Made by a program: the position numbers and the translations under genes. A DNA stretch of 22,500 nucleotides, taken from positions 1-22,500 of the forward strand of contig DUPR01000017.1 in assembly GCA_012838205.1 (NCBI GenBank), given 5' to 3'. Origin of the DNA: Methanobacterium sp. Lineage in GTDB: Archaea; Methanobacteriota; Methanobacteria; Methanobacteriales; Methanobacteriaceae. The first letter of the stretch is position 1, and each line of letters starts with the position of its first letter. Below the pieces are notes generated by a model, which made no database searches, was not told the DNA's origin, and saw only the letters and a program-made list of their open reading frames with translations. Below, piece by piece: positions 1-8,188 of the stretch.

Positions 1-41
1 CACTTAAAAATCAATCTGGAGATTTTGGAAGGATAAAAAAA

Positions 42-1118
42 ATGTTATCCAAAGAAGAAATAGTTTCTCTGTTAAATGTTCAGGGAAACAATGTTTTAGA
101 TTTAATGAAGCAAGCCAATTCACTCCGGAAAACCCATGTCATTACTTTTTCAAAAAATGTTTTCCTGCCTTTAACCAATATTTGTCGGAATGATTGTGGT
201 TACTGCACATTCCGCAGGAATATTGAAGATCTTGATGCAAAGTTAGTATTAACTCCCCTTGAAGTTATGAACACAATCCGCAAAGCAGATACTTACCAAT
301 GCAAAGAAGCTCTTTTCACCTTTGGAGAGCAAGCTGACACATATCCCCAAGTTAAGGATGCCCTTGAAAAAATTGGATTTAGAGGAATGTTAGATTACCT
401 CTACTACCTATGTGAAAGGACACTTCATGAAACAGATCTACTACCACACAGTAACCCAGGCATACTCCGAAAAAATGAACTTAAAATGTTAAAAGAAGTG
501 AATGCTTCAATGGGTTTGATGTTAGAAAATTCCAGTCCACGTTTAATGGATAATCCAGCTCATAAAAACAGTCCTGGTAAAGATCCTAAGTTGAGGATTA
601 AAACTATTGAAAATGCAGGAAAATTAAGTATACCCTTCACCACAGGACTTCTTATTGGGATTGGAGAAAGTTTGGAAGAAAGAGCAGATTCCCTTCTGGA
701 GTTAAGGAGGATTCAGGACAAATACGATCATATTCAGGAAATCATCATCCAGAATTTCAAACCAAAACCCGGTATTGAAATGGAAAAACAGCCAGAGCCA
801 TCACTTTTTGATATGATTCGCATGGTAGCAGTCACTAAAATACTTTTCCCAGAATGTGGAGTGCAAGTCCCCCCAAACCTTAACCATAACACAGCCCCCC
901 TCTTTATACTATCCGGTGCAGATGATTGGGGAGGGGTTTCCCCTTTAACCCAAGATTATGTTAATCCAGAATCCCCCTGGCCCGAACTAGACTATCTTGA
1001 ACAAGTTACTCAGGAAATAGGGTTTGATTTAGAAGAAAGATTACCAGTGTATCAAAAATATGTTAACAAAGAGTTTTTAAGTGAAACAATTTTTCAAAAA
1101 ATTACAAAAAATGATTAA
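42..1118 (+). CDS. cofG: 7,8-didemethyl-8-hydroxy-5-deazariboflavin (FO) synthase, CofG subunit
   Basis: CofG is a radical SAM enzyme which, with CofH, builds FO, the chromophore of the electron carrier F420, from tyrosine and 5-amino-6-ribitylaminouracil. The 358-residue protein has the radical SAM cluster motif C-x3-C-x2-C (Cys48, Cys52, Cys55) in an N-terminal TNICRNDCGYC context, followed by CofG-like segments around FGEQAD, LPHSNPG and LIGIGE. The length fits a stand-alone CofG rather than the fused FbiC form. A GGAAGG ribosome site lies about 10 bases before the ATG. No cofH is present in the window, so the partner must be elsewhere. The gene is convergent with the histidine kinase gene downstream, with only 42 bases between stop codons and no clear terminator. 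The family assignment is confident; the partner's location is unknown. Confidence 0.95.
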   Translation: MLSKEEIVSLLNVQGNNVLDLMKQANSLRKTHVITFSKNVFLPLTNICRNDCGYCTFRRNIEDLDAKLVLTPLEVMNTIRKADTYQCKEALFTFGEQADTYPQVKDALEKIGFRGMLDYLYYLCERTLHETDLLPHSNPGILRKNELKMLKEVNASMGLMLENSSPRLMDNPAHKNSPGKDPKLRIKTIENAGKLSIPFTTGLLIGIGESLEERADSLLELRRIQDKYDHIQEIIIQNFKPKPGIEMEKQPEPSLFDMIRMVAVTKILFPECGVQVPPNLNHNTAPLFILSGADDWGGVSPLTQDYVNPESPWPELDYLEQVTQEIGFDLEERLPVYQKYVNKEFLSETIFQKITKND

Positions 1119-1160
1119 TTCTGAATTAATTAAAGTTAGGACTGCAATAGAAATATCAAC

Positions 1161-2975
1161 TCATCCTCTTCTCTTATCTGGGAAAGATAATCTGAATTTA
1201 GTTCCCTCATCATTAAAATGTTCTAAGGTTCCTTTAAGTTGTAGTGTTAGGGTATGTACTATTAGAAGCCCTAGTGAATCAGTTTTTTTTATATCAACAT
1301 CATCAGGTATTCCAACACCATTATCAGCAACTTCGAGTAAATAATTTTTCCCACTCCTGAAAAGGGTAATTGACACTTCACCACGATTTTGTCCTGGAAA
1401 TGCATGTTTAAAGCAGTTTGAAAGTAGTTCATTCACAATGAGGCCCATGGAGATTGCAGTGTCAATTTCCAAATTTATTTCACCACATTTTAAGCTAACA
1501 TCGATATTATTACTCTTTTCACGATAGAAACCTAAAAGCATGTCCACCAAACTTTTCAGATATTCAACAAAATCAATGTGGGCCAAGTCTTTTGACTGGT
1601 ATAATTTTTCATGGATCAATGCCATAGACCGGATTCGGTTTTTGCTTTCCTGGAACATTTTCAGAATTTCGGGTTCATGGGTGTATTCGGACTGTAAATT
1701 CATGAGGCTGGATATGATCTGGAGATTATTTTTAACTCTGTGATGAATTTCCCTTAGAAGAACTTCTTTTTCCTCTAATGATGCCATGATTTGATTTTCA
1801 GCAGCAATCATATCACTTATGTCTACAAAGGTAGCCAAAACTCCCTGAATATTTCCGTCAGCATTCATAAGAGGCGCAGTAGCCATCATAGTATGTATCA
1901 TCTCACCATTCTTTCTTGCACATTCCAGTTCAACATCTGACTTTGATTCATTAGAAAGAGACCTTTGTATGATGTATTGGAATTCTTCAGAGTTTTTTCC
2001 ATTCAAAAATGGCAAATGTTTCCCTAAAACTTCTTCACTCTTCCAACCGAATATATTTTCAGCAGCAGGATTCCAAAGGGATTTTACTCTGCCATCTGGA
2101 TATAAATCTACGATTGCAAAGGGAGAGGCATTTATAATGGTTTCTAAATAAGCATTTACATCAGATAAACGTTCTCGACTTTCTATCAAAGCTTTTTCAG
2201 CATTTTTACGTTGAGTAATATTTCGGAATATTATTTGAATAGCAAATATCTTTCCTTGCTTCATTATGGGAGCATGGTGCATCTCTAAGTATATAACTTC
2301 CCGGTCTTGCAACACTTTTATTTCCATTGGTTTGTCTTGATCTCTTGTTAAAAGCTTATCCAAAAAATCTTCTTTAAAAATAGAATCATCGGCAAATGAC
2401 TTGAAAATTTCATTGATGTCTTTTCCAATACATTCCTCTTTTGATATGCTAATATCTTCATTTAAACGTTGATTTATATCCAAAACAACTCCATCAGGAT
2501 CTACAACCACTACATAATCCGGGGATAAATCAAAAAGAGTTTTATATTTCTCTTCACTTTTTGCTAATTTTTCTTGGGCCTTTTTCTTTTCTCTAAATTC
2601 TTCTGCCTCACTAAGGGCCCTTCGAACGGAATGTCCTAATTTTGAAAGGTTGTGTTTGAGAACATAATCAGTTGCCCCTTCTTTAAGCATTTCCACTGCA
2701 AATTCTTCCCCCATCTGTCCGCTGACAAAAATAAATGGAGTTTGTGAAGAAATATCTTGTGTAATATTCATTGCAGAAATACCATCAAAATGAGGTAGTG
2801 AATGGTCTGCTAGAATAACATCAGGACCAAAATTATTTAACGCTTCACGATATTCTTCTTCTGTTTCCACACGGCAAGAAATGAAATCAATACCATCTCT
2901 TTTAAGTTCAGCCTCCATTAACTCCACATCTAACGGAACATCTTCCAATATCAAAATTTTAATGGTTTCGTCCAT
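1161..2975 (-). CDS. Hybrid sensor histidine kinase, REC-PAS-PAS-HisKA_2-HATPase
   Basis: This 604-residue protein appears cytoplasmic, with no membrane segments seen. Domains in order: a receiver domain (about 4-125) with acidic residues E11/D12, phosphoacceptor Asp57, Ser85 and Lys107; a PAS domain (about 142-260); a second PAS domain (about 270-390); a HisKA_2-type dimerisation/phosphotransfer helix with EIHHRVKNNLQ, putative phosphorylated His411; and a HATPase with N-box ELLSNCFKHAF (516-526) and G-box DNGVGIP (551-557). The reading frame extends to 3014, but the ATG at 2975 directly precedes the receiver domain and has GGGGAA about 6 bases upstream, so I chose it. It lies 68 bases downstream of a single-domain response regulator in the same orientation, suggesting co-transcription. 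The ligand of the PAS domains cannot be read from sequence. Confidence 0.9.
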   Translation of the reverse strand: MDETIKILILEDVPLDVELMEAELKRDGIDFISCRVETEEEYREALNNFGPDVILADHSLPHFDGISAMNITQDISSQTPFIFVSGQMGEEFAVEMLKEGATDYVLKHNLSKLGHSVRRALSEAEEFREKKKAQEKLAKSEEKYKTLFDLSPDYVVVVDPDGVVLDINQRLNEDISISKEECIGKDINEIFKSFADDSIFKEDFLDKLLTRDQDKPMEIKVLQDREVIYLEMHHAPIMKQGKIFAIQIIFRNITQRKNAEKALIESRERLSDVNAYLETIINASPFAIVDLYPDGRVKSLWNPAAENIFGWKSEEVLGKHLPFLNGKNSEEFQYIIQRSLSNESKSDVELECARKNGEMIHTMMATAPLMNADGNIQGVLATFVDISDMIAAENQIMASLEEKEVLLREIHHRVKNNLQIISSLMNLQSEYTHEPEILKMFQESKNRIRSMALIHEKLYQSKDLAHIDFVEYLKSLVDMLLGFYREKSNNIDVSLKCGEINLEIDTAISMGLIVNELLSNCFKHAFPGQNRGEVSITLFRSGKNYLLEVADNGVGIPDDVDIKKTDSLGLLIVHTLTLQLKGTLEHFNDEGTKFRLSFPDKRRG

Positions 2976-3043
2976 AAAAATTTCCCCAATAATATAACTA
3001 TAAATTACTGGCAATCGTTTAAATCAAGTTCCTCCAACTCCAA

Positions 3044-3484
3044 CTAAGGTGGTTTGTTTATTAGCATCCAATATAATCCTAAAGTGGAAACTGCATCAAT
3101 AAAATTGTCGAATTCCACAGGTTTACCCACGTAACTGTTCACACCTAACTTGTAACTTTCCACAACATCTTTATCTTCTTTGGAAGAAGTTAAAACCACA
3201 ACCGGGATTTTACTAGTGTTTTCATTTGCCTTTAGATCCTTTAAAACTTCGAAACCGTCAACTTTAGGCATGCGGAGATCAAGTAGAATTAACCTAGGCA
3301 AGTCATCTGGATTCCTATTTGCATATGGGCCTCTAGCATGAATAAAATCAAGGGCTTCTTCCCCATCTTTAACCCAAACCAATTTATTGGCTAAATTATT
3401 TCGTTTTAAAGCCCTCATGGTTAATTCTGCATCAGTGGGATTGTCTTCCACCAGAAGAATTTCCAAATCATCCATATCCACCAT
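3044..3484 (-). CDS. Single-domain response regulator (Rcp1-like)
   Basis: The 146-residue protein is one CheY-like receiver domain with no output domain. Expected active-site residues are present: E13/D14, phosphoacceptor Asp69 in LILLDLRMP, Thr99 in VVVLTS, and Lys121 in the GKP motif. The long loop before the phosphorylated strand ([16 protein letters not shown]) is typical of the Rcp1-type regulators that partner phytochrome-like and PAS kinases. It likely receives phosphate from, or passes it to, the neighbouring kinases and acts by protein-protein contact, since there is no DNA-binding part. The ATG at 3484 is preferred over the internal Met at 3475 because AGAGGT lies about 5 bases upstream. 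It precedes the kinase gene at 1161-2975 by 68 bases, probably as one transcript. Confidence 0.92.
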   Translation of the reverse strand: MVDMDDLEILLVEDNPTDAELTMRALKRNNLANKLVWVKDGEEALDFIHARGPYANRNPDDLPRLILLDLRMPKVDGFEVLKDLKANENTSKIPVVVLTSSKEDKDVVESYKLGVNSYVGKPVEFDNFIDAVSTLGLYWMLINKPP

Positions 3485-3814
3485 AAAAACCTCTTTTAGT
3501 AAACTTCTGTGTTAATCTTGAGATAACCATTGACTATTATTTTGTAAGACAATCTAAAATTAAACTATCATAATTAGATGCCCTAATTTTACCAACACCA
3601 CCTTCAACTTTAACTGTACAAATTATGTCTTAATTGCCAATTTCCATCTATGATATGTCCACAAATTGTAATTGAACTATTGAAAACAATTTCATAGACT
3701 TTGTGTCCAGTACAGGCAGGTTATCAATATTATTCGTGTGTCTTGAAGGTTTAAGTAATCCAAATTCATATGTTATGAAGATTAACTACAATCTAATATT
3801 ATATTGTAGGTGAA
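3485..3814. other. Intergenic region between response regulator and large sensor protein
   Basis: About 330 bases without a convincing gene on either strand. Hand counting gives about 30% G+C for 3541-3780. It should hold the promoter of the response regulator-kinase pair, but I could not pick out an unambiguous TATA box. It contains a 7-base inverted repeat AAATTGT (3663-3669) / ACAATTT (3686-3692) and, next to the large sensor gene's stop codon, the hairpin listed separately. Confidence 0.5.
3786..3809 (-). terminator. Hairpin just after the stop codon of the large sensor gene
   Basis: A perfect 7-base inverted repeat CTACAAT (3786-3792) / ATTGTAG (3803-3809), with a further self-complementary A/T-rich core, starts five bases beyond the stop codon at 3815-3817. 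No long U-tract follows on the reverse strand, so it may stabilise the mRNA 3' end or act as a processing site rather than a classical terminator. Confidence 0.4.
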
Positions 3815-6814
3815 TTAATCTTCAATTGGAATTTTAATAATGAATTTAGCACCCGCATCTCCTTTAAATTCTATTGATCCTTCAGATTGTTCTACGAATG
3901 TTCTTACTAGTTGTAAACCGAACGAATCAGCTGTTTCTACTGATATATGTGATGGAATTCCAATGCCATTATCGGAAACTGTAATAATCAGTTCTTGATC
4001 AAGACTTTCAACTTGAACCATGATCTCTCCGGCCGCATCATCAGGAAATGCGTGTTTCAATGAATTTATTACTAATTCACTTATGATTAGACCAGATATT
4101 ACTGAAATTTCCATATTTAGAGCAATATCATTGGTTTTGATATTTAAATCCACATTTTTTGCTCCATGGGAACGTAAAATATCATCTAATATATTTTCAA
4201 GGTATTCTCCTAAATTTACAGTTTCAAAATCGTCTGATTGGTATAACTTTTCATGAATCATTCCAAAAGAACGAAGGTAACTTTGTCCTTCTTCCAACTT
4301 TTCAATAATTTGATCAGTTACGTATTCGGAATGGAGGCGATTCAATGTAGAAATCATTTGAATGTCCCTTTTAACACCATTATAAATATTTTTAATAGTT
4401 TTTTCTCGTTTTTGAAGTGTTTCTTGGGATTTTAACTCTTTATTTTTTATTTCTGACATTTGAATTTTAAAATCACTCTGAAGCTCTGATAGTTTTTTTT
4501 CCTTTTCTTGAACTTGTTCTTCAAGATTAACAATTTTAGATAATGCAGAATTAGTTTTATCCAGTTGATTTTCCAAATCAAGAGATTTTTTAAGCAAATC
4601 TTCCTCAATTTTTTTGCGATTGCTTATTTCTGCTTCTAATGCATTATTTGAATCTTGAATTTCAATAGTTTTAGTCTTAAGATCTTTTTCAAGGAGTTTT
4701 AAAGTCTCTTTAAGAGTTTTTTCCCTATCTTTAAAAGATTCAAGCTCATTAACTTGATTTTTAATGTTTTCTTTAAGTTTTTGTGATTCTTCCTGGAATT
4801 TTCTATTTATTTCTTCATTTAATTTTTCCATAGAACTTATTTTTACCTTGTTTTCTAATATTTCCCTATTGAAAGATTCTTTTAGTCCTTCTAATTCATT
4901 ATTTTTTTCTTTTAAAGAAAGTTCTAGTTTTTTGATATTATTTTGACTTTTTTCCATGGCTTCTCGGTGTTGGGTCACATTACGACCTACGGACTGGTAT
5001 TCTGATATATTTCCATTTTCATCAAAAATAGCCCGAGTAACCCATTGCCACCATATGATGACCCCATTAAACATCTTTGTTGGGCTTTCAAAGATTTTTA
5101 TAGGGTTTTCTTCATCAAAAGAACGGAATTGATCCTTAATTTTATCTAAATCTTCTTTGGAAAGAGAAAAAACATGGCCGGATTTATTTCCAAATCCAAA
5201 TGATCGATAATATGCCTCATTAGCAAAGGTTAATTCGAAATCTTTATTGAAACGGCAAATTATATCACTCTGATCATCTACAACTGAACGGTACAAACTT
5301 TCATTTCTTTTCAGTTCTTCTTCGTCTTGTTTAATTTTGGTAACATCAGCTAGTGTGATAATCAAACCTTCTGACAATTTATAAGATTTTAATTCAACAT
5401 AGCTTGGAAATGTATCCTTAAGGAATGTTTTCACCATGCTGGACGGTTTACCGGATTGTAATGTTTCCCTAGACATCCCTTCAAGTTCTTCATCCCAAAA
5501 TGATTGAAAGACGTTCTGAAATGATTTGCCAATAAAATTATCTGTTTTTAAATCAAGAAATTTGTGAACCATTTCATTAGAATATGTGCACTTTAAGTCC
5601 TTGTCAAAAGCTATTACGGCTTGATTTAAATTGTTTAAAATATTTTGGTATTTCTCCTTACTATTTTTAAGAGATTCCTCAAATTGGCGGTTTTGAGTGA
5701 TGTCTTGGAATTGTACTAAATAACTATCAATAGTGCCACCCAAATGTAGTGGAGTTATGAAAAGACTTAGGCAAGTTAAACCTTTTTCTGTTCTTTCAAA
5801 TCCTAACTCTAATAACTCTTCAAAATCAAATTTAAATTCAAAATTAACTTCCAAACCTTTCTTTAAATTCTCTATTTCTTGAGGTTTCAGTTTATAATCT
5901 TTAAAAAGATTGAATTGTTTTAATTGAGTTGTATCTTTAGCACCAAATAGACGGATACAGGCAGGATTGGCGTCTAAAAACTTTCCCTTAGCATCGAAAA
6001 TCTCTGTTGCTAACATGGATTGATAAAAAATAGCCCTAAATTTCTTTTCCTGTTCTTTGAGAGATTCTTCATCCTTTAATTGTTGAGTAATGTCCTTAAA
6101 TACAATTTGTATTCCTGAAAATCCGCCTTTATCGTCTCTGATGGGATTAATATTATATTCAACATGAATAGCCTTACCCTCTTCCTTCTTTAGAATAGAT
6201 CTATCAGTTATTTCTGTTTTTTCAATGAAAAGGTTTTCCATTAAATTGTAATCTTTAACTCCTTTAATTGGAAAGACTTCATTCAACACCTCATATGTTG
6301 CGTCAAACTCTTTTAACCCAGTTAAATTAGATGCAAATTCATTGATGTAGACAACATCACCTTTAAAGTCAATTATTATTATTCCAGAATTTTCAAATTT
6401 ATTATCTAGTTCTTCCCCAATTTTGAACAGACTTTTACCCAGTTTATGTTCATGGAGTGCGACTGCAATCGTTTTTTGAAGATCTTTTTCCTCAAATGGT
6501 TTGATTAAATATGCATCAGGATTGGTGGTTTCAGCCCGTTCACGGGTTTTAGCATCATCATAAGCAGTTAAATATATGACTGGAATATCCCTAAAGCTTT
6601 TTATTTCCTTAGCAGCATCTATCCCATCACCCTTGCCCTTAAGCATTATGTCCATTAAAATTAGATCTGGTTTAATTTCTTTAGCCTTTTGAACAGCTTC
6701 TTTACGTGAAAAAGCAAATGATGGGACATCATAACCCCATGTTTTAAGTTTCCTCTGGATTTCCATGGCAGTGAGCCCTTCATCCTCCACTACCAATATT
6801 TTTGTTGCCACCAT
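3815..6814 (-). CDS. Multi-PAS sensor protein of histidine kinase type, phosphoacceptor His apparently replaced by Tyr
   Basis: The 999-residue cytoplasmic signalling protein begins with a receiver domain (about 2-120; E10/D11, phosphoacceptor Asp55, Thr83, Lys105). Four PAS-type domains follow (about 130-245, 255-378, 385-495, 505-618), then a long Lys/Glu-rich coiled coil (about 620-808), a degenerate HisKA_2-like helix and a HATPase with N-box ELVINSLKHAFP (913-924) and G-boxes DNGIGIP (948-954) and DSFGLQLV (963-970). Aligned with the 604-residue neighbour, EIHHRVKNNLQ becomes NIYNGVKRDIQ, so Tyr811 occupies the phosphoacceptor His position, while the following IHEKLYQS segment is conserved. 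The protein may therefore bind ATP without autophosphorylating normally. I chose the ATG at 6814 because GGGGT sits 6 bases upstream; the ATG at 6820 abuts that site and would add two residues. Confidence 0.88.
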   Translation of the reverse strand: MVATKILVVEDEGLTAMEIQRKLKTWGYDVPSFAFSRKEAVQKAKEIKPDLILMDIMLKGKGDGIDAAKEIKSFRDIPVIYLTAYDDAKTRERAETTNPDAYLIKPFEEKDLQKTIAVALHEHKLGKSLFKIGEELDNKFENSGIIIIDFKGDVVYINEFASNLTGLKEFDATYEVLNEVFPIKGVKDYNLMENLFIEKTEITDRSILKKEEGKAIHVEYNINPIRDDKGGFSGIQIVFKDITQQLKDEESLKEQEKKFRAIFYQSMLATEIFDAKGKFLDANPACIRLFGAKDTTQLKQFNLFKDYKLKPQEIENLKKGLEVNFEFKFDFEELLELGFERTEKGLTCLSLFITPLHLGGTIDSYLVQFQDITQNRQFEESLKNSKEKYQNILNNLNQAVIAFDKDLKCTYSNEMVHKFLDLKTDNFIGKSFQNVFQSFWDEELEGMSRETLQSGKPSSMVKTFLKDTFPSYVELKSYKLSEGLIITLADVTKIKQDEEELKRNESLYRSVVDDQSDIICRFNKDFELTFANEAYYRSFGFGNKSGHVFSLSKEDLDKIKDQFRSFDEENPIKIFESPTKMFNGVIIWWQWVTRAIFDENGNISEYQSVGRNVTQHREAMEKSQNNIKKLELSLKEKNNELEGLKESFNREILENKVKISSMEKLNEEINRKFQEESQKLKENIKNQVNELESFKDREKTLKETLKLLEKDLKTKTIEIQDSNNALEAEISNRKKIEEDLLKKSLDLENQLDKTNSALSKIVNLEEQVQEKEKKLSELQSDFKIQMSEIKNKELKSQETLQKREKTIKNIYNGVKRDIQMISTLNRLHSEYVTDQIIEKLEEGQSYLRSFGMIHEKLYQSDDFETVNLGEYLENILDDILRSHGAKNVDLNIKTNDIALNMEISVISGLIISELVINSLKHAFPDDAAGEIMVQVESLDQELIITVSDNGIGIPSHISVETADSFGLQLVRTFVEQSEGSIEFKGDAGAKFIIKIPIED

Positions 6815-6852
6815 ATTCATACCCCATAATACATTACTCCTTATAATTTAAT

Positions 6853-6906
6853 AACAATATTGTTTATTGCAATCAATATCTTTATTGTTACTATATAATA
6901 TATTTT
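6853..6906 (-). promoter_or_regulatory. Likely promoter and palindromic element upstream of the large sensor gene
   Basis: On the reverse strand, an A/T-only TATA-like run (6891-6906) lies about 80 bases before the start codon. Just downstream, near where transcription would begin, is a perfect 12-base palindrome AACAATATTGTT (6853-6864), which could be a repressor site. The surrounding 6841-7080 region is only about 19% G+C by hand count, so A/T-rich palindromes are expected by chance to some degree. Confidence 0.4.
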
Positions 6907-7110
6907 ACGTATCCCCCATAATTTCTAAAAAATATTAAAAATAAAAAAAAACAGGAACAGCGTATTAAATTGTGTAAACTCTTTAGTTTTTAATCTAATT
7001 TGAATGCGTAAACATTTTTAATCAACCGATTATTAAAAATAGACAAAATTTTCTATTAATAGAATAAGGAACTTTATTGAATTTTCTTTGAATTTCCGAT
7101 TGAAGGGAAT

Positions 7111-7842
7111 TTAATTTTTCCTCACTTTGGCATCAACCACAACATGATAAACTCCTGGAGAATATTTTTTAATAATTCTCTGATTTAGAATATCCACTTC
7201 ATAACCATTTGCAGCTTTCTGAACTCTTCTAGCAGGCCTTTTGAACTTCAGTTTGTCAGGAACTGATTCATGATAATGAATTACACCCTCATCCTTGAGT
7301 ACATCCATGGCCACATCCAGATACTCATCAGTGTTTCCAATGTATCCCATTAAAACCCTATCAGCAATGTTTCTAGGAGCTAAATCCCTGCAGTTTCCTT
7401 TAATTGGTTCAACTATGTTCTGGATTTTGTTAATCTCAATGTTTTCAGTGAGATAATCGTAGGCAACTGGATTTATTTCCACTGCATATATTTTCTTAGG
7501 ATTTCCATGAACTGCCATTGGTATGGTAAAATAGCCTATTCCACTGAAAAGATCAACAACTGTCTCCCCATCTTCAACTATTTGAGACATTCTCCTTCTT
7601 TCCGTGGTGTTTCCCTTGGACCACATAATTTTTGAAACATCAAGCTTGAAAAAACAGTGATTTTCCCGGTGAACTGTTTCAGTACCATTACCAATAATCA
7701 CTTCAACATCCGGCTCCCTCTGAACACCCTTTATTCTGCCCAAACGCACCACACGGTTTACTCCTGGAATTTTCAGAAGTTCTTGAGGATTGTTAATGTT
7801 CTTTTTCAAAACCAGAATATCTCCAATGACCTTACCCTTCAT
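7111..7842 (-). CDS. taw2: tRNA(Phe) 4-demethylwyosine aminocarboxypropyltransferase Taw2 (Trm5/Taw2 family)
   Basis: Taw2 transfers the 3-amino-3-carboxypropyl group of SAM to imidazo-modified G37 of tRNA(Phe) in wyosine-derivative synthesis. The 243-residue protein has a Rossmann SAM-binding fold with motif I DLFSGIGYFTIP (97-108), the acidic ribose-binding VEINP (121-125), GNCRDLA (149-155) and a DRVLMGYIGNT segment (161-171). The tRNA m1G37 methyltransferase Trm5 has an N-L-P-type motif at that last site, whereas Taw2 proteins have M-G-Y. HYHE (189-192) and the C-terminal KKYSPGVYHVVVDAK also match remembered archaeal Taw2 proteins. The length suits compact archaeal versions. It is transcribed divergently from the NuoE-like gene. 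A Trm5 role is the main alternative and is disfavoured by the MGY motif. Confidence 0.85.
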   Translation of the reverse strand: MKGKVIGDILVLKKNINNPQELLKIPGVNRVVRLGRIKGVQREPDVEVIIGNGTETVHRENHCFFKLDVSKIMWSKGNTTERRRMSQIVEDGETVVDLFSGIGYFTIPMAVHGNPKKIYAVEINPVAYDYLTENIEINKIQNIVEPIKGNCRDLAPRNIADRVLMGYIGNTDEYLDVAMDVLKDEGVIHYHESVPDKLKFKRPARRVQKAANGYEVDILNQRIIKKYSPGVYHVVVDAKVRKN

Positions 7843-8188
7843 ACTATCATTTCACACATTTTTTAGTCATAAATAATATGGGTTAGTTTTATTTTAAAAA
7901 TTTCAACTCAGCCATATTCACTCTCTTTTTTAAGTTTTAATCTTTTTCCATATATATGGCTCTTCAAACTGCTTAGATAAATCAGAGCTTAATCTTTTCA
8001 TTTTTCCTGAAAATCATCCGATTCTCTGCTATTACAATATTACTTGAGGCCAACTGCAAAAATTACTTTAATAATTTTGGATCCAGATACTAATATCTTG
8101 AAAAGTCATGAATCTGATGATACCTATAAAAACAATAAGAATATCAATAAGAAAACAAGTCAAGATAATAGAATAAGGAGAATCACAA
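7843..8188. other. Divergent intergenic region between taw2 and the NuoE-like gene, with promoters
   Basis: This 346-base stretch lies between two divergent genes and should carry both promoters. A perfect 12-base palindrome CCATATATATGG (7948-7959) contains a TATA-like core and could drive taw2 on the reverse strand. CTATAAAAA at 8124-8132 is a candidate TATA box for the forward gene, about 60 bases before its ATG. AAGGAG at 8175-8180 is its ribosome site. I see no convincing additional gene; a forward reading frame starting near 8044 overlaps the NuoE-like gene out of frame and looks spurious. Confidence 0.5.

Noticed and set aside
1081..1344. Forward frame overlapping the 3' end of cofG
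   Set aside because: It overlaps cofG out of frame and is antisense to the kinase ATP-binding domain; an artefact of the real genes.
4764..4946. Forward frame antisense to the coiled-coil part of the large sensor gene
   Set aside because: Phe/Ser-rich composition is the expected mirror of Lys/Glu-rich codons on the other strand; no ribosome site or family resemblance.
7111..7842. Trm5 (m1G37 methyltransferase) as the identity of the SAM-dependent gene
   Set aside because: The motif after DRV is LMGY rather than the N-L-P type of Trm5, and the C-terminal segment matches Taw2.
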